A stretch of 32,802 nucleotides of DNA from a virus. The stretch covers positions 1 through 32,802 of the IMG/VR virus record IMGVR_UViG_3300027906_000073, one strand, 5' to 3'. Position 1 is the first letter of the stretch, and every line of letters begins with the position of its first letter. Positions 16,145-24,332 of the stretch are shown here, in pieces. A program made the translations under genes and the position numbers. The notes under the pieces are model-generated. The model was not told the DNA's origin. It was given only the letters and a program-made list of their open reading frames with translations, and searched no databases.

Positions 16145-18231
16145 ATTCCTAATTTATGATCATATGTTCCAAGATAATTTGAAGCATATTTATACACAAT
16201 TTGATGGCTGAACGCTTGCTCTACATCATTTCTAGGCAAACATGCTTCGTCGATAATCGACATCAGATCGTTATACATACTGACTGAATTTGACGTAAGA
16301 TCAAACAAAGACCCGTTTCCAGCCAGAGCGAGATCTTCCCAGTGCCGGGAGACATTCCCGAATCCGCCTCCAGAAGAAAAAGCATATAATTTTAAATTTA
16401 TCGCAGCGCGGGCGGTGGCTTCGACGATCTCTTCCGTGACCGGCCTGATTGGACCTTCAGGATCATTAATGTCCCTAAGGTAGGATTGTTCTTCTTCATC
16501 GCTAAAAATAATTATAATACGCTCTGAATTCGGTCTCCAATTGACGGTGAAATTTTCTTTTTCTGGTATCGAATTAGTGTTTCTCCACCAAGCTGTAGAT
16601 GCAACATCTACAGGAGCATTAGCTGAAATGTTTCTCATTGCTAGATATGCAGCGTCAAGCAACATTTCACTTCCAGTGTCCATGCCTTCGTTCCCCAGAT
16701 CTGCGAAGGCTGCCAAAAATTGATCAAAGGGGGAGATGTCTGAGACCAAAACAAGGGTCTCGTCTTCGTCCTCGATAAATTGTTTTGGCCCTATGATTAG
16801 GCCCCACTGTAGAGGTTCTTCAGCTGCGAAATGAGTCGCGAACCTATTCAAAGCAATCTTAACAGCCTCGATCTGATCATCCATCGAGCCGGACCAATCT
16901 ACAATAAACAAAATATCAGTCTCTCTAATCTCCTCTCCGTAGTCAACAACACCGTCACAATCGTTGTCAGCTCCGTCGCAGATTTCTCGTTGTGGTGTCA
17001 CCTCGCCCGAACAGTAGCCCACTGTGAAGGCGTTGTTCCGGTCGGAACCCCACTCGCCGCGGCGGCAATAGACTTCTCCAGGTGCACAGACGCCGACGAG
17101 TAAAGTCTCTGGCTCTCCTGTATAACATGCTTGCGTCAGATTTTCGTCAATTTCCTGGTCGCAATCTTCATCAAAATTATTACATTCCTCTTGCTGTAAA
17201 ATAATACCAAATCGGTGATCACACTCGGCTTCAGGGTTAGGTGGCAAATAAACGCACAGAGCAGCACAATCAGTCATCCTCATTTCACTGCAATTGGGGT
17301 TTGCACATTCACATGTCTTAAACCCTTGTCCGCAAATCAAAGGAGGTTCAGCACAAGGGATGAGATTGCCCACATCATCTAAAGTACAAAGACAGTCCAA
17401 ACCTTCATCAATCTGGCCGTCGCAATCGTTATCTTCACCATCGCACTCTTCGTCAAGCGGCTGGCGAGCTGTGCAAGATATCCAATTACCAGCTTCGCAA
17501 ATTTCGAGGCCTCGGGCACAGGCAGTTTGGCATTCGCGAGTAAGTTCTTCATCGACTACGCCATCGCAGTCGTTGTCTGCTCCGTCGCAAATGTCTGATG
17601 GTACCGGGCCGCAAACACCGCACACATTCGTCTGGTTTTCGTCGATGATGCCGTCACAGTCGTCGTCCTGGTAGTTACATCGCTCTTCGCTGGGGTCACA
17701 TATCACACACTCTCCATATTCTATATCTCCCTTTCTGCAGAGGATCTCCTGCTCCCCTTCCACACCTTCGATCTCGCATCGGACCGTTATAGTTATGTTG
17801 TGATCTATGCCGGGAGGGCACTCTAAGATTGTCCTACAATCACTTCTAGATAAAACCTCATTCGGTGGACATGTCAAGTCTATTGACCGGTCGCAGATAT
17901 TCAAACTTTCATCGCAAATGTTCATCACGACCTCTGCTGCTGCAACGCCCAATCCGCTTGGTGGACAATACCACATTTGAGTCTGACAACACTGAGGCTC
18001 ACATTCACAAAACTGCTCACTTGAACTATTTACACTCAGACAAGGGTCAATATAAGCATCCTGGATTGTGTGACTCAAGATGTTAATATCGCTTGATGAG
18101 TCAAGAAAAGCGTCTTGACTGAGTATGTTTCGGGATGCGTCATCTAGGCTTTGGTTGTCGATCTGGGATCCATCTGAACAGGCTACTGCAATTGACAACA
18201 GCAGGCTACAGGTTACTAAAAATCGTATCAT
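16135..18231 (-). CDS. Secreted lipoprotein with DNDCDG metal-binding-type repeats and a von Willebrand A domain
   Basis: 698 residues. The N-terminus is a signal peptide (IRFLVTCSLLLSIAVAC) with a lipobox-like AVAC and lipidation Cys at 18, so the protein should be exported and membrane-anchored. Residues about 60-430 are Cys-rich and contain five repeats of the D-x-D-C-D-x-x-x-D-E type (near 188, 218, 267, 353 and 421; for example DNDCDGVVDEE), as in MopE-like putative metal-binding repeats. From about 437 follows a VWA domain with MIDAS residues: DWSGS (D445, S447, S449), a Thr around 519 and FSDEE (D578). Such proteins abound in Myxococcota and Bradymonadota, so it was probably taken from such a host. 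It may alter the host surface, for example in superinfection exclusion or adhesion. The gene lies 17 bases after groES. Confidence 0.85.
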   Translation of the reverse strand: MIRFLVTCSLLLSIAVACSDGSQIDNQSLDDASRNILSQDAFLDSSSDINILSHTIQDAYIDPCLSVNSSSEQFCECEPQCCQTQMWYCPPSGLGVAAAEVVMNICDESLNICDRSIDLTCPPNEVLSRSDCRTILECPPGIDHNITITVRCEIEGVEGEQEILCRKGDIEYGECVICDPSEERCNYQDDDCDGIIDENQTNVCGVCGPVPSDICDGADNDCDGVVDEELTRECQTACARGLEICEAGNWISCTARQPLDEECDGEDNDCDGQIDEGLDCLCTLDDVGNLIPCAEPPLICGQGFKTCECANPNCSEMRMTDCAALCVYLPPNPEAECDHRFGIILQQEECNNFDEDCDQEIDENLTQACYTGEPETLLVGVCAPGEVYCRRGEWGSDRNNAFTVGYCSGEVTPQREICDGADNDCDGVVDYGEEIRETDILFIVDWSGSMDDQIEAVKIALNRFATHFAAEEPLQWGLIIGPKQFIEDEDETLVLVSDISPFDQFLAAFADLGNEGMDTGSEMLLDAAYLAMRNISANAPVDVASTAWWRNTNSIPEKENFTVNWRPNSERIIIIFSDEEEQSYLRDINDPEGPIRPVTEEIVEATARAAINLKLYAFSSGGGFGNVSRHWEDLALAGNGSLFDLTSNSVSMYNDLMSIIDEACLPRNDVEQAFSHQIVYKYASNYLGTYDHKLGICF

Positions 18232-18248
18232 AAATTTCTCATTTCTGT

Positions 18249-18575
18249 CTAAGAATTAATCGACCGAGTATAATGACCCATTACATAATTCTCCAAGATC
18301 ATGTAATGTTTCTTACCCGAGACCATTACTTCCTGCAGCATTGATGAGTCTATAACTATTCTTGATTCATCCGACAAGTTGTACTTTATTTTTCTTATAG
18401 AATCTGAACAGTCGGGAGATATTCTTATTACTGTTGCCTCTATGTAGCGTACCCTTTCAGGGTCATAGTCATCTGGAAGGATGACCCCTGAAGGGGTCTT
18501 TTCTTCCTTGAAATGAGGAATTACCAATAGATGTCTATTCAGTGGTTTTAGGCTCCTTACCTTAGGTGCGGACAT
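18249..18575 (-). CDS. groES: GroES-like co-chaperonin
   Basis: 108 residues with the GroES fold signature: LKPLNRHLLVIPHFKEE at the start, a mobile-loop region KTPSGVILPDD whose hydrophobic GVIL would dock to GroEL, and a C-terminal HYMILENYVMGHY strand replacing the usual LIMSESDILAI. It is longer than bacterial GroES (about 97) and divergent, comparable in spirit to T4 gp31. It would cap the phage GroEL or host GroEL to fold large phage subunits. It is not next to the phage groEL gene. ATG 18575 follows AGTAGG and lies within the end of the GapR-like gene. Confidence 0.85.
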   Translation of the reverse strand: MSAPKVRSLKPLNRHLLVIPHFKEEKTPSGVILPDDYDPERVRYIEATVIRISPDCSDSIRKIKYNLSDESRIVIDSSMLQEVMVSGKKHYMILENYVMGHYTRSINS

Positions 18576-18834
18576 GGCGACCTACTGATCTCTGGCATTT
18601 ATTTACATAGTCAGTCAACAATTCCATGTCTGTTTCAGATTTATATAACCTATATGCTTTAACAGCTAGTCTCATTTCTTGTTTAGACAACCATCCATTT
18701 TCCGCATATGATTCTCTTAGGTCCTTTCTCTGTTCTTTAAAGGGTTCCATGGCATCTTCGATGGCCACAAAAGTCTTAATGTAGTTAGCAATATGTTCTT
18801 CTTTTGCTAGGGGCTTCTTCATGTTTGAACTCAT
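18562..18834 (-). CDS. Small helical GapR-like (DUF2312-type) protein
   Basis: 90 residues, almost wholly helical. The segment FVAIEDAMEPFKEQRKDLRE, then SYAENGWLSKQEMRLAVKAYRL, resembles the helix-AxxxGf-K-lrk-vrL pattern of GapR/DUF2312 proteins, which clamp overtwisted DNA ahead of replication. The basic C-terminus (RSVGRHVRT) would suit DNA contact. The similarity is short, so the call is tentative. It is the first gene after a near-perfect consensus promoter, with AAAGGA before ATG 18834, and its end overlaps groES. Confidence 0.5.
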   Translation of the reverse strand: MSSNMKKPLAKEEHIANYIKTFVAIEDAMEPFKEQRKDLRESYAENGWLSKQEMRLAVKAYRLYKSETDMELLTDYVNKCQRSVGRHVRT

Positions 18835-18867
18835 ATCTTTTCCTTTCTTGTTTTGAGTTATAATATT

Positions 18868-18896
18868 ATTATACAGTATTATATCACTATTGTCAA
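18868..18896 (-). promoter_or_regulatory. Consensus sigma70-type promoter
   Basis: Minus strand TTGACA (18896-18891), exactly 17 bases, then TATAAT (18873-18868). Both hexamers are perfect matches. It lies in the 68-base gap between the ribonucleotide reductase stop and the GapR-like gene and should drive GapR-like, groES, lipoprotein and following genes using the host RNA polymerase. Confidence 0.9.
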
Positions 18897-18902
18897 CACT
18901 TT

Positions 18903-20765
18903 TTATACAAATTTTACCTCACATGCACCGCCGGCGCATGCGACTTCTCCCTTGAGATCTGTGTTGTCCTCTTCTTCCTTGACGTAAGTGAGATCAATTT
19001 CAGCTAACGAATCCATCATTGCCTCGTACGTCTCTTTCGAACAGTCTTCAAAAGGGGCTTGCGTGTAACTTCCACCATCATATGGCAAAACAGACAACCC
19101 ATTATAACTATTTCTGTTTTCCCACATCCACTCTCCGACGTCTGCCCATTCTGCTTCTTTAATCGAGATCGTGGCTGATATATTGTGGGTGTTTTGACCT
19201 TTACGGAATCCGGGCTTGACCCATTCATCAGTAACCAGCTTTACGCGCTTCAGAAGCTGCAAAGCGGACTCTGATCTCAAGATCGAACCTTCTGGTGATT
19301 TTTGCGGAATGGATATGACCGCAGTTGTGTGAGGGCTGAAATACTCATCTTCAACCAGCGTAGGGTGATTTTCTAATAAGTATTTATAAATAGGCTCATT
19401 TTTACCGACGCGGAGGCGCCGGATGTAGTAGTTACTATGCCACGCATGAATGCCGGAACTGGTTCCGAGAGTCAAACTGGTGGTTCCAGCAGGCTTAACA
19501 CAAGTTGTTCGAGCAGCAGACTTAATTCCTATCAAATCCGCGACTCGCTGATTCTCAGAAAGAACCTCAGATGCGGCCCTCTTCATATCCAGCTTTAGAA
19601 CCGAGCCGGAGGCAATACCAGTCATGGAGACTCCAATCAATGCGTCTTTTTCTGTCGTTCTTCTCCAGATGTCCCTCAGATAGTGAAAATCTGTGTAACT
19701 AGCTTGTAGTGTCCCTATGAAAGCTGCGCACCTGACTCTCTCGTTAAGGTCTTCTTGTGTTTCCACGTTCGAAACGTTAACTTCCGTTAGATTACAAAAT
19801 TGATATGGTCTCAATCCAATTTCACAGCAAGGGTTTGTTCCCCAGTCTTTATCGTTCGAAAAGTAAAACCCGGGCTCACCGGCACCAGAAGCCTTAACTC
19901 GGTCCCAGAGGCTCATAAAATAATCTTTTTCAATCTTATGCCTTAATAGGACTACAGAATTATTAGCCCTACCTCTTTGCGGATTTGTTTCCCACCAATT
20001 TCCTGTTTTTGCAGCAATCATATCCTCGTCATCGGCCGAGAATAATGAAATAAGAGCAGCCCTGCGAATACCTCCAGCCAGCACCGCGTCAGCGATGTGA
20101 CAGATCATATCGTGCACCTCGATTGGCGCTAGCTTATCTCCATTTTCTTTCAAAGAAAGCATACCCTCTAGCTTAACCAAGCATTCACGAAGGGGCTGGG
20201 GGCCAGGGGCTTTACCACCTGACGTAATGAGGGCTGCGCCTTTCGGACGAATATCTGAATAGTCGAATCTCAGTCTTGAGCCCCCTGAAAAATAAGACCT
20301 TACTAGAGCTTTTACTGCGTCGGCCCAACCCTCGATAGAGTCGTTAACGAGAAACCTACGGGTCCTATTCATATTTGGTCTTGTGATTTCTGGTAGCTTT
20401 TCGACATGGTGCTTTTGAACACTATACCCTACACCGGTACCACCTAGAAGCAGAAACATCGATTCCGAGAAGCACCTCCAATCATCAGCAGGCATAAAGG
20501 CACAATTGAAAATTCTATTAGGGGCAACCTCAATAGGTTTTCCGCCGAATTGCATAGATCTCATTGATGGTAAGACTTTTTTATCATACACCTGCTTATA
20601 TGCTTTTCGAATTTGAAGTTCTAATTCTGGAAACTTCTTAAGGTGCATATTCATGTTTCTGGTCACTAACTCGTCCCACGTTTCTCTTCTGTTTTTATCA
20701 TCTATATACCTTGCATACTTCATGTGTACTGTGATCTCTGATAAGATTTGATTTGACAACTCCAT
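18903..20765 (-). CDS. nrdJ: Class II (adenosylcobalamin-dependent) ribonucleotide reductase
   Basis: 620 residues resembling the monomeric class II reductases. Motifs: LPSMRSMQFGG, NRIFNC with the redox Cys C88, LLLGGTGVGYSVQ, the finger-loop active site NPCCEIG (N311, C313/C314, E315), GVSMTGIASG, PAGTTSLTLGTSSGIH, and a C-terminal redox pair C610-x4-C615 that matches the CxxxxC of the Lactobacillus-type enzyme. It makes deoxynucleotides from ribonucleotides using B12 radical chemistry, without oxygen or an NrdB subunit. It needs cobalamin from the host. A glutaredoxin is encoded about 16 kb away. Its ATG follows GGAGG by eleven bases, one base after the helicase stop. No intein is visible. 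Confidence 0.93.
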   Translation of the reverse strand: MELSNQILSEITVHMKYARYIDDKNRRETWDELVTRNMNMHLKKFPELELQIRKAYKQVYDKKVLPSMRSMQFGGKPIEVAPNRIFNCAFMPADDWRCFSESMFLLLGGTGVGYSVQKHHVEKLPEITRPNMNRTRRFLVNDSIEGWADAVKALVRSYFSGGSRLRFDYSDIRPKGAALITSGGKAPGPQPLRECLVKLEGMLSLKENGDKLAPIEVHDMICHIADAVLAGGIRRAALISLFSADDEDMIAAKTGNWWETNPQRGRANNSVVLLRHKIEKDYFMSLWDRVKASGAGEPGFYFSNDKDWGTNPCCEIGLRPYQFCNLTEVNVSNVETQEDLNERVRCAAFIGTLQASYTDFHYLRDIWRRTTEKDALIGVSMTGIASGSVLKLDMKRAASEVLSENQRVADLIGIKSAARTTCVKPAGTTSLTLGTSSGIHAWHSNYYIRRLRVGKNEPIYKYLLENHPTLVEDEYFSPHTTAVISIPQKSPEGSILRSESALQLLKRVKLVTDEWVKPGFRKGQNTHNISATISIKEAEWADVGEWMWENRNSYNGLSVLPYDGGSYTQAPFEDCSKETYEAMMDSLAEIDLTYVKEEEDNTDLKGEVACAGGACEVKFV

Positions 20766-20766
20766 T

Positions 20767-22143
20767 CTATTTCTTTCCTCCTTCTCTCTTGAAAACTTGA
20801 TACTTCTCTTTTAAGTTTGCTAACCTTTCCGCGGAAGATTTTTGTATTATATCATTCGCGGTTTCTCCCGTCTTCGGCAGAACTTTTATCTTCACGTTGC
20901 TCGTATCCATAAAAATTGGATACACCAATCCATCAGGGCCGTTTCTATTCTTTGCTATAAAGATACGCCCCTGATTCGTATTTTTATCTTCAACAGTCCT
21001 AGAGACTGTAAAAATAAAATCTGCTACAAAACATTTGTTGAATGCCTCGGAGATTGACTCCATTGTGATCACTTCTGCATTCAATCCAGACCTGTTAGTT
21101 TGCGACGCTGTCCAGAGTGGACATTCACAGATTTGAGCTATTCCTCTAAGCTCTTCGTAAATAGTTTCTAGTTGGTGCCTTTTCTCATCTTTTCTGCTAT
21201 TTTCTGGTCTGATTAAGTCTCCATAGTCTACAATGATCATATCTGGGGTGAAATCTCTGCGTTTTAGCTTTTCAACGTGATTTTTGATCGTTTGTATACT
21301 AGCGCTTCGAGTAGGGTACTCTTTTACTATTAGTCTCCCTTCCACTTCCTTAATTTCATCATAAATTTTCTCTTTAAAGACTGTCAGATTTTTGAGCTCA
21401 ACGCCGGTGATGGCAGAATCATATCGATTTGCGACAACAGTATCAGCAAGCTCCAAAGTATAATGGAGAACATTTTTCCCCGCCTTAAGGGCTTGGGCCC
21501 CAAGGTGCACTAAAACCATAGACTTGCCGGCGCCAGTGGGGGCAACTACCACTCCTAATTCGCCTTTTCCCAAACCACCTTTCGAAATATCATCAATATC
21601 TTGCCACCCTGTTGTGACGGGGCCTCTCGCTTTCTTTAAAAAGCGCTCCTCGAAGTCCGCCAAATAATCATACCCAAGGGTATTGTCTGACCCTAGCTTG
21701 AGTGCATTGTCGATTACTTTCGAAACCTCGTCGAAAGATGAAGATTTTATCAACTCAACTGACTTGATTAGAGCTTCTTTTAACTTTTGTTTCTTGCAAA
21801 AATCCAGTGCCGTATCTTTGATAAAATCAGCACTATCCGGCACTTGTCCATTGGCGAGTACGCGGGCATAATATTCTCGTATCCTAACTTTAACCGATTC
21901 TGGTTCTGCATCCAAACCTGTTCGTATGATGGAATGCATAATATTAGATGTAGGGTGGACTCCATATTTCTTCCTGTATTGTTCGATTTTTCCAATGAAG
22001 ACTCTTAAATGCTTGAGTTCTAAAAAATTTAAATCTAAAACCTCAAACATTTGATCTGCGAAGGCCCTGTCATTAAGTATGAGATGACACAAATCTTCTT
22101 GAAAGGTTTTGCCAAATTTAGAAAAACTTTTTTCCTGCTCCAT
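20767..22143 (-). CDS. Replicative DnaB-type DNA helicase
   Basis: 459 residues. An N-terminal helical domain (1-150) is followed by the RecA-like motor: TTGWQDIDDI, Walker A APTGAGKS (201-208), Walker B MIIVDYGDLI, and ASQTNRSG with the Arg-finger region further on. This is the SF4/DnaB layout, similar in size to T4 gp41. It unwinds duplex DNA at the fork as a hexamer. The frame opens at a GTG at 22182 overlapping the exonuclease stop, but ATG 22143 has AAGAGGAAG directly upstream, so I use it. It lies between the exonuclease and nrdJ. No primase gene is recognisable in the window; it may lie elsewhere. Confidence 0.9.
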   Translation of the reverse strand: MEQEKSFSKFGKTFQEDLCHLILNDRAFADQMFEVLDLNFLELKHLRVFIGKIEQYRKKYGVHPTSNIMHSIIRTGLDAEPESVKVRIREYYARVLANGQVPDSADFIKDTALDFCKKQKLKEALIKSVELIKSSSFDEVSKVIDNALKLGSDNTLGYDYLADFEERFLKKARGPVTTGWQDIDDISKGGLGKGELGVVVAPTGAGKSMVLVHLGAQALKAGKNVLHYTLELADTVVANRYDSAITGVELKNLTVFKEKIYDEIKEVEGRLIVKEYPTRSASIQTIKNHVEKLKRRDFTPDMIIVDYGDLIRPENSRKDEKRHQLETIYEELRGIAQICECPLWTASQTNRSGLNAEVITMESISEAFNKCFVADFIFTVSRTVEDKNTNQGRIFIAKNRNGPDGLVYPIFMDTSNVKIKVLPKTGETANDIIQKSSAERLANLKEKYQVFKREGGKK

Positions 22144-22178
22144 TAAACTTCCTCTTGTTTTAACAATACTAACACATT

Positions 22179-23141
22179 TCACTCAGAAAAGGAAGATATT
22201 ATATGATTAAATCTTTGTTCCAAATCGGTAGTAGAGACAGTTAGGACCCCATCTTGGAGCATCAACTTTCTTATTTCTGTTTGATTGTAGTGTGGTTTAT
22301 AATCTTCAAACGTACTGTCAATTCCTTGTTTCGCCTGTATTGAGAGCATTGGCGATGATAGTTGCATGATGTCATAATTGTTTTTTATTAAGTTCTGATT
22401 CTCAACAATGTTGGAGAAGACTTTTTGCTTGTTTTCTACTTTTTCACACTCTTTTAAGACATCAGACAGGTAATGTATTTTCTCCTGTTTCAAAAAAGAA
22501 AATCTCTTTGACACAGTGCTTAGGCCGACGTTTGGGACCCCTGGTAAATTGTCTGAAGAATCTCCTACAATGGCTCTTGCAAGAGCGAAATTGACAGGGT
22601 GAATACCAAATTTCTCTACTATGTCGTTTTTATTCAAGTATTCCTTTTGGATTGGTCTGTGTAAAATAGTTTTGTCGTCAAGAAGTTGAATGAAATCTTT
22701 ATCCGCCGAGACTATGACTTTTTGCCAAGCCGAAAACATCGGGCTAGCTTTTACATATGAAATAACATCATCTGCTTCTACTAATGGTTCCATGAATTGA
22801 ATAACTGGGGTTTGGTTAAAATATTCTATTACTCTCATCTGTTGCCAAACTTTATTGTTTATTACATCGCTTTCGTCCATCCCGACTTGTGACCAATTGG
22901 TTCTAGGCGGTTTGCGGCCGCCTTTGTAGTTTTTGTTCATCGAGCGGCGCTTTTTGGAACCACCCTTACCATCCCACACTAAAACCAACAAGTCTGGCTT
23001 CACCTCTCTCGTAAGCTTGTTCAGGATGTTGATAAAAGTCCTCATACCGCCGATGGGGGATCCGTTTGGGTTTTTACTAGGGTCTACTATATATCCACGA
23101 ATAAACTGGTTATACGCGTCCACTATCATCATTCTCTTCAT
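22179..23141 (-). CDS. 5'-3' exonuclease (FEN/RNase H-type)
   Basis: 320 residues with the flap-endonuclease/T4 RNase H-type metal site: MIVDAYN (D8), VWDGKGG (D57), EADDVISY (E122, D124, D125), VSADKDF (D147, D149) and GDSSDNLPGVPNVG (D194, D197). The last is the helix-hairpin-helix DNA-binding motif. It probably removes RNA primers or 5' flaps during lagging-strand maturation, complementing the family A polymerase, which has no such domain. The start ATG is preceded by GGAGAAAAT and lies just after the poly-U tract of the terminator at 23153-23180, so its expression likely needs read-through. Confidence 0.92.
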   Translation of the reverse strand: MKRMMIVDAYNQFIRGYIVDPSKNPNGSPIGGMRTFINILNKLTREVKPDLLVLVWDGKGGSKKRRSMNKNYKGGRKPPRTNWSQVGMDESDVINNKVWQQMRVIEYFNQTPVIQFMEPLVEADDVISYVKASPMFSAWQKVIVSADKDFIQLLDDKTILHRPIQKEYLNKNDIVEKFGIHPVNFALARAIVGDSSDNLPGVPNVGLSTVSKRFSFLKQEKIHYLSDVLKECEKVENKQKVFSNIVENQNLIKNNYDIMQLSSPMLSIQAKQGIDSTFEDYKPHYNQTEIRKLMLQDGVLTVSTTDLEQRFNHIISSFSE

Positions 23142-23152
23142 ATTTTCTCCGT

Positions 23153-23180
23153 AAAAAAAAGCCCGCCGAAAAGGCGGGCT
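23153..23180 (-). terminator. Rho-independent terminator after recA
   Basis: Stem AGCCCGCC (23160-23167 region) with GGCGGGCT (23173-23180) around a five-base loop, eight base pairs, followed on the minus strand by a run of eight T. It sits 12 bases after the recA stop and 12 bases before the exonuclease start. Confidence 0.93.
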
Positions 23181-23191
23181 GTGATTTTTGA

Positions 23192-24325
23192 CTACTCTGT
23201 CGGTGGACTCTCGTCCACACCGTAGAAGTCGTCTGCTTTGCCCTCTCTATTCTTGAATTTCATAATAACATCTTCTTCAATAATAGTCAAGACACTTTCT
23301 CTAAATTTTTCACTCTCAAGTTTATTGACCCACTGTTTACGCTGGAACTTCTCCTTAGAACCATCATTGTGGATTATCGTAAACCATGCCCCGGACTGCT
23401 CAAGCCTTTCAGAAATCTGGATTGCATCAAACCAACTTTCCTCATCTTGGACGCCGACGGCTTCATCACCCCACAGGATTTTGAAGTTGCAGGTTCGGCC
23501 GTGGGTCCCGAAACGAGACTTCTCCAGCTTTACCTTTACTTCAGATCCGATACGGAAGCCATTGTCGTCAACGATGAAGCTAGCTTTGGCTCTTCTTGCT
23601 GTGAGCCACACACGAAGCGAATAAGCATAAATCATAGCTTTTCCGCCGGGTGTCGTGTATGGTTCGGTCATAGCCTGTGCTGGCGTTCTTGCTCCCAGGT
23701 TCGTCTTCAATTGATTGAGGACTAGAAAGGTGGCGTTCGCGTCCGCGATAGGGATGGTTAATTTGGACATTCCCTTAGCCAGAATTCTCGGCTTTACAGC
23801 CATGGACGACTGAGGATTGAAATCACCTTCAACGTCAGAAATCGAGGGAGTGAGAGCCAGCGAATCCCAAATAAAAAGCCACTTGTTGCCAGTGGCTAAC
23901 AATTCTTCGATGGTCTCCAAGACAAACTCAACAGATGCTGCCTGGACATACATTAATCTATCTAAGTCGCAGCCGGCGCGTTCCATAAATGATGGATCAA
24001 TAGCGGACTCTGAATCAAAATAAACTACATCAATTCCCATCTTTTGAGCGTTGCCAGCGATTTGGGCAGCTAGAAACGATTTACCAGTCCCAGGAAGACC
24101 TGCGATCTCGGAGATTTTGCCCACTGGGATTCCTGCGTGTCTTCCCTTGCATATGATGGCATCAAGCCATCGGGATCCGGTGGGGATCCACTCCTTCACT
24201 TCTGTTGGGTTATTGTCTTGGAGCGAATGGGCAACTTCTCTTCCGGCTTTTTTGTTGATAATGCCGCGGATGGCGGATATATCAAGGGCTCCTTTTTTTA
24301 GTTTCGTAACTTTGCTTTTGGCCAC
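23192..24325 (-). CDS. recA: RecA/UvsX-type recombinase
   Basis: 377 residues. The N-terminus (ISAIRGIINKKAGREV) is followed by IPTGSRWLDAIICKGRHAGIPVGK, Walker A GLPGTGKS (76-83), FDSESAIDP, Walker B LFIWDSLALTP, a loop 1/2 region ARTPAQAMTEPYTTPGG, and an acidic C-terminus. The shape is closer to RecA than to the shorter UvsX, though it is divergent. It promotes homologous strand exchange for recombination-dependent replication and repair. The start is GTG 24325, with TAGGTG upstream and only seven bases after the ssb stop, so it is cotranscribed with ssb. A strong terminator follows it. Confidence 0.93.
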   Translation of the reverse strand: MAKSKVTKLKKGALDISAIRGIINKKAGREVAHSLQDNNPTEVKEWIPTGSRWLDAIICKGRHAGIPVGKISEIAGLPGTGKSFLAAQIAGNAQKMGIDVVYFDSESAIDPSFMERAGCDLDRLMYVQAASVEFVLETIEELLATGNKWLFIWDSLALTPSISDVEGDFNPQSSMAVKPRILAKGMSKLTIPIADANATFLVLNQLKTNLGARTPAQAMTEPYTTPGGKAMIYAYSLRVWLTARRAKASFIVDDNGFRIGSEVKVKLEKSRFGTHGRTCNFKILWGDEAVGVQDEESWFDAIQISERLEQSGAWFTIIHNDGSKEKFQRKQWVNKLESEKFRESVLTIIEEDVIMKFKNREGKADDFYGVDESPPTE

Positions 24326-24332
24326 GGTGCAC

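Noticed and set aside
16135-18231. The VWA lipoprotein as evidence that the window is bacterial chromosome
   Set aside because: Genes on both sides are phage replication, chaperonin and tail genes in one uninterrupted operon-like strand; a captured gene fits better.
18267-18296. TTGGAG-18-TATACT as a promoter for the lipoprotein gene
   Set aside because: The -35 matches only three of six positions and the spacer is 18; too weak to call without start-site data.
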